Of a DNA stretch of 11,878 bases, positions 1-6,599 are shown one piece after another. The notes beneath the pieces were generated by a model, which ran no database searches, was not told where the DNA came from, and was given only the letters and a program-made list of their open reading frames with translations. Each line of letters starts with the position of its first letter. The stretch's first letter is position 1. The stretch spans positions 1-11,878 of the forward strand of contig PJAB01001846.1 of NCBI GenBank assembly GCA_002887195.1, read 5' to 3'. This DNA comes from Chrysochromulina parva (taxonomy: Eukaryota; Haptophyta; Prymnesiales; Chrysochromulinaceae). The position numbers and the translations under genes are program-made.

Positions 1-540
1 TTGACGGCGGTGGAGTTGAACGCGGTGGAGTTGACGGCGGTGGAGTTGACGGCGGTGCAGTTGACGGCGGTGGAGTTGGCGGCGGTGCAGTTGACCGCGG
101 TGGAGTTGACGGCGGTGGAGTTGACGGCTGTGGAGTTGGCGGCGGTGCAGTTGACCGCGGTGGAGTCGACGGCGGTGCAGTTGACCGCGGTGGAGTTGAC
201 GGCGGTGGAGTTGGCGGCGGTGGAGTTAACGGCGGTGCAGTTGACCGCGGTGGAGTTGACCGCGGTGCAGTTGACGGCGGTGGAGTTGAACGCGGTGGAG
301 TTGACCGCGGTGGAGTTGACGGCGGTGCAGTTGACGGCGGTGGAGTCGACGGCGGTGCAGTTGACCGCGGTGGAGTTGACGGCGGTGGAGTTGGCGGCGG
401 TGGAGTTGACGGCGGTGCAGTTGACGGCGGTGGAGTTGACGGCGGTGCAGTTGACGGCGGTGGAGTCGACCGCGGTGCAGTTGACCGCGGTGGAGGTAAC
501 GGCGGTGCAGTTGGCGGCGGTGGAGTTGACGGCGGTGGAG
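1..540. repeat. 15-bp coding minisatellite, 36 perfect-length units
   Basis: The unit on the plus strand is TTGACGGCGGTGGAG, repeated 36 times with no insertion or deletion; the array starts outside the window. Variation is limited to a few positions: C/G at base 6, G/C at base 13, and rare TCG, GTA, GGC or GAA changes. There is a higher-order period of 12 units (180 bp): 166-227 is identical to 346-407, and 121-300 differs from 301-480 at about 10 positions. The array encodes the repeats of the minus-strand gene. Confidence 0.97.
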
Positions 541-779
541 CTCTCCTCGAGGTGCCGCCGCTTCAACTCGGGGTGGAGCGCGATGAGCCGCACCGTGTCC
601 GAGTGCGCCCGACGAACATACGCGTCGCCGACCTCGTTGCTCAAGTGCCGCCCATGAAGCGGCGTATCGGTCACATCGGCCCAGTCGATACTCGGCCGAA
701 GCTCTGGCAGTACAAACGCCACTGCGACGAGAAGAGCGGAGATCATCTGTCCTGCGAAGTGACACTGCGAACACAACAT
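1..779 (-). CDS. Secreted-type pentapeptide-repeat protein, 3' end beyond window
   Basis: Reading the minus strand from an ATG at 779, the frame stays open to the left edge, so the C-terminus is missing. An in-frame TGA at 798-800 lies just upstream. The protein begins with a leader whose hydrophobic core is ISALLVAVAFVLP (a second ATG at 746 starts directly at this core), then about 57 ordinary residues, then from position 539 down an unbroken run of 36 pentapeptides [S/C]-T-A-[V/A/F]-[N/D]. This resembles the pentapeptide-repeat pattern (A-[N/D]-L-x-x) but with Ser/Cys at the central position. Nearly every unit makes an N-S-T or N-C-T sequon, so a heavily glycosylated wall, scale or secreted protein is possible. 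The strand choice rests on the leader followed by repeats; the opposite strand is also open (LTAVE units) but gives no sensible ends. Neither ATG has a strong start context. The exact function is unknown. Confidence 0.62.
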   Translation of the reverse strand, partial: MLCSQCHFAGQMISALLVAVAFVLPELRPSIDWADVTDTPLHGRHLSNEVGDAYVRRAHSDTVRLIALHPELKRRHLEESSTAVNSTAANCTAVTSTAVNCTAVDSTAVNCTAVNSTAVNCTAVNSTAANSTAVNSTAVNCTAVDSTAVNCTAVNSTAVNSTAFNSTAVNCTAVNSTAVNCTAVNSTAANSTAVNSTAVNCTAVDSTAVNCTAANSTAVNSTAVNSTAVNCTAANSTAVNCTAVNSTAVNSTAFNSTAV

Positions 780-1789
780 GTAGCGCACGCGATGAAGTCA
801 GTGAGGAAGGGTAGCGGTCAAGAAGAAGGCGAAGACGTGCGCGCGTGAGAAAATACATGGCGCAACCCAGACATCCTGCTTGGGCCATCAGGCTCGGGGC
901 ACCGCGCACATGCGATCTGATGCAGCGATCTGATACGTCGCCCTCTTGTGTTGTGAGCGGATCTTTTTGAGGTTCGGGTTGTTTCTTGTTCGTAATGAGA
1001 CTGCGTTTGGGAGATTCCCATCCAAACTTGTCACGGGAAAATTGTGCATGCATCTTCCATTAACGAAACTTAAGGCACATACAAGGTCGTTGACACTTCA
1101 AGCTCACAATGGGCATGTCGCCGTTCTAAACCGCCCCCGTGCGGTACCCACCATACAATTGTAGCGTTAACGTGTACATGTGTGAATGTGATTGTGAATG
1201 TGACTCTGTGTGTTAGAAACGCTGATCTCCCAAAACAAGCAAAGAGGGAAAAAGTCACACCTGACGTCGCTACACCATGACGTGACTCTGCGCGAAAATC
1301 TCGCTGCGAGAGCCGATCTCCTCGATCCTCATCCCCTCCAGGGGTGCACGGGCCAACACGCAACACCCCCCGGAACCGGTCACTTGGCCGCCACACGGGA
1401 ACCGGCATCGGCCATCCGAACACTGCCCTCTCCAGCATGCTCCGTTGCGTGCGACATGTGCGCATCTCGCTTCGCCGCTCATGCATACTCATTCCGGTCC
1501 TTTACGTATCTCACGCCTCGACGTGCACACCTCGACGTCCTCATTTTGCTCTCACCATGGCTTCGGCTTCTTCGGCCGCCTGTAGCTGTACGCGCCGAGA
1601 ATGGCATGGCACTATCCACAGCAACGCAACGCGCCTGGGTTCTTTCTTTCAAGGGGCGGCGCCATTCTTATGTCCTCCCAGAATTGCTCTCGTCTCATGC
1701 GCGGCTCTCCCACCCAACCGTATCCCAAGCCCATCCTCCTGTGCCACCCTCCCCCACAGCCGGTGCCGATCCCCGCCGCGAGCACGCGC
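780..1789. other. Intergenic region, no supportable gene
   Basis: About 1 kb lying between the kinesin stop codon and the start of the pentapeptide-repeat gene, both on the minus strand. It should hold the kinesin 3' UTR and the promoter/5' UTR of the repeat gene. Base composition is visibly more AT-rich than the flanking genes, especially 950-1300. Open frames exist (about 140 codons on minus at 1070-1492, about 229 on plus at 1210-1899) but show no domain, leader or repeat I recognise. A TGTACATGTG element at 1174-1183 resembles palindromes in two other gaps of this window. Confidence 0.6.
1181..1204. repeat. Two tandem 12-bp units
   Basis: TGTGAATGTGAT followed at once by TGTGAATGTGAC, directly after the TGTACATGTG element. 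It is a short simple repeat in the gap, with no function visible. Confidence 0.7.
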
Positions 1790-4700
1790 TCAGGCAGCGA
1801 TCTTACGCATGGGCGCCGGCTTGCCGAGCGCGCCCGCCGCCGCCTCCTGCTGCAGCCTCTTGGGGTCCAAGTTGGCAACCTTGGCAAGGCGTGCGATGAT
1901 CACCTCCTTGGTGCCAGTTTCCGCGACTTCGTACAGGCCGCACAGCTGCTTCAGGTCCGCCACCTTGAGACCCTTGAGCTCCTCACGCACCTGCCGCAAT
2001 CAGAGGTCATCAGATGTCATCAGGGGTCATCAGAGGTCATCAGAGGTCATCAGAGGTCATCGGAGGTCATCGGAGGTCATCGGAGGTCAACGGAGGTCAA
2101 CGGAGGTCATCAGAAGCTCCTCACGCACCCCCTTCTCGAGCGCCTCCTTCTCAGCCACCGACATGCGCTGCTTCGGCTTCATCGCGCCGCCGCCGGCGCC
2201 GTTCGTCGGGCTGCCATTCGTCGCGCCGGGCATGTTCTCCTGCTCGGTGGCGGTGGCGGCGCTCTTGCCGAGCGACACGCGCGGCGAGGGCTGCACCAAG
2301 CCCGTCTGCGACGTGCGCGCCGTCCCGGGCGACTTGACGGCCTTGATCGAGAGGCGACGCGTCGGCTGCACCATCACCGTCTCGTGCGCCTCGAGCGGCT
2401 TGGGGCCGTTGGCCTCGTAGTGCCTTCGCAGCGTCTCCTCGTCGGCCGTCTTGGCGAGTGGCTCATTGAAGGGCAGCGGCGAGCGCTCCGGCACCGGCAC
2501 GGGCTCGTCCGAGGAGGCCGCCACGAAGGCCTCAACACTTGAGCTCATTGCACTCGTCGTGGCCGTCTGCGCGGCGAGGCTCGCCGCCTGGGCCTCGGCG
2601 GCGCTCTCGGCAGCCGCCGCGCGCGCGCGCGCGATCGCCGCGGCAGCCTCCATGTGGGCGCTCGCAGCGGCGGCGGCGGCTGTCGCGTGCTCCGCGGTCC
2701 TGGCCGCCGCCGCGGCACGCGCGCTCGTCTCGGCGGAGGCATGGCTCGTCATCAACGTGTCATGCTTCTCAGCGGCGGCCGCTGCGGCCGCCACGATCGC
2801 CGCCGCCGTCTCGACGTGCTTTGCCGTGGCGGCGCCGCCGAGGGCGATGGCGCTCGCGAGCTCCGATGAGACGCTCGCGGCGGCGCGCTCAGCGGATGTC
2901 GAGATGGACACGAGGGCCGCCGCCTCATTCTTACGCGCAGCCTCGCTCGCCTCGCCGATGCCCTCGAGCGCCGTCCCGAGCGCCTCACTGGCGGCATTCG
3001 ACGCCGCCTCGATCGCCGCCAGGGCGGCGCCTCCCGACTTGACGGTCTCGATGCCGCAGCTGATGGACGCGTCCGCAGCTCCGCTGAGCTCGATGAGCTG
3101 CCCGATCTCGGCGTCGATCTCCGAGATAGCGAGCGCCTGCTCGGCCGTGGACACCTGGCTCTCTCCGATGGCCTCGTTTTGCATCTCGACCGCCCTGCCG
3201 AGCGCGCTGCGGCACTCGGCGTCGGAGGCGGCCCACGACCTCGTCGTGCACGCGAGGCTCTCATGGGCCACTTCGAGCGCCGCACCGCCCTCGGCGATCT
3301 GCGTCGTGGTCGTGTCCGCCGCATCGATCGCCTTCCCAATCTCGACGCCCACGGCCCTGCTCGCCTCGCCCCACGTCGTGGTCACCTGCAGCAGCGCCGC
3401 CGTCTGCGCCGCCGCAGACTCATTTGCCACGGTGACGCCCATCTTGGTAGCCGTGGCGGCCGAGATGAGCTCGGACGCCTGCTCGACCGCCACCTCGACC
3501 CCCGCGCTCGCGCGCTTGGCGAGCGCGCTCAGCGACTCCTCGAGCTTCGCCTGGACCACCGCCATCACGTCGGCCATCAGCGCCGTCCTGAGCGCCGACT
3601 GCTCCTCGAGCAGCTCGCGCAGCCCTTCTTGCTGCGCCGCAAGCTTGGCAGCGGCCGCCTCGGCCTCGAAGACCCGCGCCGCCGCCGCTGCGTCCGCTGC
3701 TGCGCGCGACTTGGCCAGCATCGTCGCCGTCGTCGCCGACGCGTCGCTCGCCTGCTGCGCCTGCCGGGCAGCCTCGAGGGTCGCGCGCTGCATCGCAATC
3801 GTGCCCGTCGCTTGCTCGTGCGCCGCGTTCAGGAGGGCGGCGGCGTCGGCGAGGCCCTCGAGCATCGCGCCGTCCTGCTGCTGCTCGTGCTGCGTGGTGC
3901 TCGCGAGCTCGATGGCCGCAACGATCGCGGCCATGCGCTCGGTGGCCGCCGCGCCGTTGGCACTCTCCTGCTTCGTGAGCGACGCGAGCGCCTCGCGAGC
4001 ACGCTGCTCGAGCTCGTGCCCGCGGCGCACCTCGGCGAGCAGCGTGCGCATCGCCGCCGCATGCGTCTCGAGCCGGGCGCGCTCCGCCTGTAGCCGCGTC
4101 CCCGCGTCCACCGCCGCTTGCTTGATGGCGTCCGAAAGGGCCGCCCGGTCCGCTTTCGCCTTCTGCTCCGTCGCCGACTGGCGGCCGACGGAGGTGTCGA
4201 CGCTCGTGCTGAGCGCGGCTTGAGCGGCGCCGATGGCGTCCACGACCTTGCCGAGGCGCGTCGCCACATCGCCCTGTGCCCCCTGGGCCGCCTCCTTGCA
4301 TGCATTCACATCGGAGGTGAGCCGTTCACAGGTCTCCTGGAGCGACGAGCCAGTGGCCTCCCGCACCTGCGCGAGCGCGCGGTCGGCACGCGCGCGCTCG
4401 GCGGCGCCCACGGAGGCCATCGCGGCCGCGTGCGATCCGATCGCGCCTGCATGCTGCGCGAGGGTGGAGTCCCCTTCGGTGGCCGTCTGCAGGCGCGTTG
4501 CACGCTCCTCTTCGAGCTCCATCGACAGAGCGCTCAGCCCGGCGCGTGCGGCCGCGAGGTGCTCCACGAGCGTCTCGTGGAAGGCGGCGCGGCGCTCCGT
4601 CTGCGCGTCGATCTGGCGCGCGGCGTCGTGCAGCTTGTCGTGCAGGCCCTGTGCCTCGCTCTCGGTGTCCGCAAGGCTCTGTAGCAGCTTCCGAGCCTGC

Positions 4701-6372
4701 TTCGAGAGCCGACTTTCTGTGCTCGCGCGGCTCGAGAGCAAAAACTCCTGCAGCTTGAGCTCATTCTCCTTGAGCTCGAGCTCGTTCGAGAGCTTCTCGC
4801 ACTCCTCGGTCTTCTCGCCGAGCTCCCGAATCTTCTCGTTCCGCTCGCTCTCGGCCAGGAAGGCACGCTTCTCCAGCTCCTCCTGCTCCAGGTGCTTCTT
4901 GGCAAGCATCGCCGTCGCCTCGTTCTTCTGGTTCTCGAGGTACGCCATGCGCGCGAGCATAGTCGACCAGTCCTGCATCGACTTGCCGTCGCCCACACCC
5001 TCGGCGTCCACACCCACGCCGCGGTGACCTGCCCCCGGCGCGCCCACTGTCAAGTACGACGTGGCCACGGGCTTGTTCTGGAGGCCGTGCGCCTGCTGTG
5101 CGTACGTGAGCGTGGACGTGGACTCTTCGACGGCAAGCACGGAGGGCGAGAGGGTCGCGATGATGACCGTCTTCGAGCGTCCGCCGAGTGATTCCTGCAG
5201 CAGGCGCGTCAGCTTCGAGTCGCGGTACGGGATGCGCACCGAGTCGAGGCTAGTCTTGTTGGTCATGCAGTCGCGCAGTGTCGAGATCACACGGCCGAGC
5301 GTGAGCAGCGACTGGTTGATGTTGCGCCGCTCCGCCTCGCGCGACTTGTGTGCGAGGTCGGTCTTGCCCGCAGTGGGCTCGAGGCCGGCCGTGCGCGCGC
5401 ACTCGGAGCCAGCGAGGTCGACCAGGTGCAGCTTGCCCTTGCACTCCATCGAGCCGCCATCCGAGGTGACGCGCGTCGAGGCGACCGTGAGTGTGAAGAC
5501 GCAGTGCGAGCGGCTAGAGGTCTTATTCATGCGCGTCTCACCCACCTGCCGGCGCTGCTGCGCGAGCCGAATCAGGTGCAGCACGTCATTCGCCGTGAGC
5601 ACCTTGTGCGACGACAGGTTGTGCACGTGCACACGCCCGCGGTCGCCTTCCTTTTTGGGTGGCTCCTCAGCGATCATGAGCTTGGCGCCATACGCCTGCG
5701 CAGGCTCGGCCGCGCCGCTCTTGGCGCCCGAGGAGTTCGGCCGTGGCGTCGCGACTGGCTTTGGGTCCTCATCGACGAGCAGGTCGGTGAGCTCCTCGTT
5801 GTAGATCTCGAGGTACTGCGCGTGGACCGTGTACGATGAATACTTCGGGTCCCTGAGCTGGTCGAAAATGGCCTCGACCGCGCGCGGGATGACGCCCTTG
5901 CCCTCTTCAGTCGCCAGGTTGCCCTCCATCGTGTGCGTCTTTCCCGTGCCGGTCTGGCCGTAGGCGAAGACCTGTGCGTGGTGGGGCCGGCAGCGTGGGG
6001 CGTGTCAGCTTGTGACTCGACCATGCGGGGCCCGCCGCGCACAAAAGGGTGCAGGGATCCCCACCGCACGCAAGCTGCGTGCTCTTGGACATAGCCGGCG
6101 CTTACCGTGCCCTCGTAGCCGCAGAGCACATCGTCCACGAGTGGGCGGACCTTCTCGAAGACGTCGCGCTGCGTTGAGTAGTCTGAGAAGACCGCATCGA
6201 AGTTGTACACGGTCCGCTGCTGGCGCGCCGTGGTGCCTCCAGTCGTCTTGATCAGTGTCACCTCGTTCTTCTCGCTCGACGCGCTGAGGACCGGGAGGGT
6301 ATTGTGCTTGAGCTCGCGCTCATTGAGCGGTCGCACGCGGACGGCCACTTGGATGCTCGCGGAGTCGGACAT
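1790..6372 (-). CDS. Kinesin-5-like motor protein with C-terminal SAP domain
   Basis: Three exons: 6372-6106, 5971-2129 and 1990-1790; both introns are phase 0 and the product is about 1436 residues. The motor domain covers residues 6-390: P-loop GQTGTGKT at 94-101, switch I NKTSSRSH at 238-245, switch II DLAGSE at 274-279, and IPYRDSKLTRLL near 336. GYEGT/VFAYGQTGTGKTHTMEG across intron 1 and the neck-side AQQAHGLQNKP fit kinesin-5 (BimC/Eg5), the plus-end motor that slides antiparallel spindle microtubules. A charged coiled coil follows (about 425-560), then a very alanine-rich rod to about 1290, then a basic Ser/Pro segment with KSPGTAR and PSPRVS, where kinesin-5 proteins carry their mitotic-kinase site (my analogy). 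Exon 3 encodes a SAP-type helix-loop-helix (about 1376-1410, LKVADLKQLCGL...IIARL). The length exceeds the usual 1000-1100 residues. The start is the ATG at 6372, directly before SIQVAVRVRPLNE. The motor call is secure; the kinesin-5 class is likely. Confidence 0.9.
1977..1991 (-). repeat. 15-bp direct repeat, copy at exon 3 start
   Basis: AGCTCCTCACGCACC on the plus strand, identical to 2115-2129. On the coding (minus) strand it starts with the last base of the intron and reads on into exon 3 as GTGCGTGAGGAGCT (V-R-E-E-L). The two copies are exactly 138 bp apart, the length of the intron. Confidence 0.95.
1991..2128 (-). other. Kinesin intron 2, built from a decamer array
   Basis: 138 nt, donor GTGCGT (2128-2123), acceptor GCGGCAG (1997-1991), phase 0. 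The intron is seen from three facts. The frame of exon 2 ends after 13 more codons at a stop at 2087-2089. The frame restarting at 1990 begins with the same V-R-E-E-L and encodes a well-formed SAP domain. Donor and acceptor dinucleotides sit at equivalent places of the 15-bp duplication. The make-up is 14 nt of duplicated exon sequence, a 4-nt partial unit, 11 decamers (110 nt), then 10 nt ending in the acceptor. There is no ordinary pyrimidine tract; on the coding strand each decamer junction gives ACCTCTGATGACC, containing branch-point-like CTGAT. Loss by splicing is inferred; no transcript is available. Confidence 0.82.
2001..2110. repeat. 10-bp tandem repeat, 11 full copies, inside intron
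   Basis: Consensus CRGAGGTCAW on plus. Six copies nearest the acceptor carry CAG (mostly CAGAGGTCAT) and five nearest the donor carry CGG (CGGAGGTCAT/A), so the array has two sub-blocks. A partial 12th copy (CAGA, 2111-2114) abuts the duplicated 15-mer, and AT at 1999-2000 may be the end of another. Confidence 0.97.
2115..2129 (-). repeat. 15-bp direct repeat, copy at exon 2 end
   Basis: Second copy of AGCTCCTCACGCACC. On the coding strand it reads G/GTGCGTGAGGAGCT, placing the donor GT right after its first base. The bases outside the copy differ (A at 2114 versus G at 1976). Confidence 0.95.
5972..6105 (-). other. Kinesin intron 1
   Basis: 134 nt, donor GTAAGC (6105-6100) and acceptor GCACAG (5977-5972), phase 0. 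Removing it joins GYEGT to VFAYGQTGTGKT, restoring the standard kinesin sequence leading into the P-loop. A CTGAC branch-point match lies about 35 nt before the acceptor. Read-through gives a frame unlike any kinesin. Its sequence is not repetitive, in contrast to intron 2. Confidence 0.93.
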
Positions 6373-6599
6373 GGTTCGCTGCACTTTCGTTCCGTTTGAA
6401 CGAGACGTGTTTTTGCGGCGCGCAGCCGTGTTTTCTTGTCTTCCCACAGCCCGATGGACGCAGAAGTGCTCCACAGCTCGAGAGTTACATGTACATGTAT
6501 GAGGGGGTTTCAAATTGCATCTTCACGAACTTCGCTTCGCGACCGGCAACCGCGGCAGACGCACCGGCTTCGTCTGCGACGGGTGGGAAGGCCAAAGGA
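6373..6599. promoter_or_regulatory. Divergent promoter region, kinesin / F-box gene
   Basis: 227 bp separate the kinesin ATG (6372, minus) from the chosen ATG of the plus-strand F-box gene (6600), so both promoters must lie here or within 5' UTR. It is AT-richer than the genes and contains T-rich stretches around 6409-6440 and a 14-bp palindrome at 6486-6499. No clear TATA box is seen. If the plus gene starts at the ATG at 6489, the gap shrinks to 116 bp. Confidence 0.55.
6486..6499. promoter_or_regulatory. 14-bp perfect palindrome TACATGTACATGTA
   Basis: The sequence equals its own reverse complement and holds two overlapping TACATGTA cores. It lies in the divergent gap, 114 bp from the kinesin ATG and 101 bp from the F-box ATG. 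A GTACATGTAC palindrome recurs at 9618-9627 in another gap. A binding site for a dimeric factor is a guess. Confidence 0.4.

Noticed and set aside
1..657. Plus-strand LTAVE/LTAVQ repeat protein
   Set aside because: Open only because a 15-bp unit keeps frame; it ends in an unstructured tail, while the opposite frame has a leader, a spacer and then repeats.
226..1053. Minus-strand LHRRQ repeat frame of 275 codons
   Set aside because: Off-frame reading of the same array; very basic, stopped by a single TTAAC variant at 226, and without a leader.
2001..2110. AGGTCA direct repeats spaced by 4 (nuclear-receptor DR4-like array)
   Set aside because: The unit does contain AGGTCA every 10 bp, but nuclear receptors are an animal family and the array lies within an intron of a protist gene.
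2001..2110. CRISPR-like array
   Set aside because: Units are contiguous 10-mers without spacers, in a eukaryotic gene.
1344..2542. Long plus-strand frames across the kinesin 3' end
   Set aside because: They run through the decamer array and the antisense of SAP and tail exons; low-complexity Arg/Ser/His content, no domain.
2451..4223. 590-codon plus-strand frame, Ala/Ser-rich
   Set aside because: Exact antisense of the alanine-rich kinesin rod; GCN codons read backwards as NGC, so the frame stays open by composition.
6396..6599. N-terminal extension of the plus F-box protein from a TTG at 6396
   Set aside because: Non-ATG start without support; the ATG at 6600 has a better context. ATGs at 6489/6495 are kept as alternatives.
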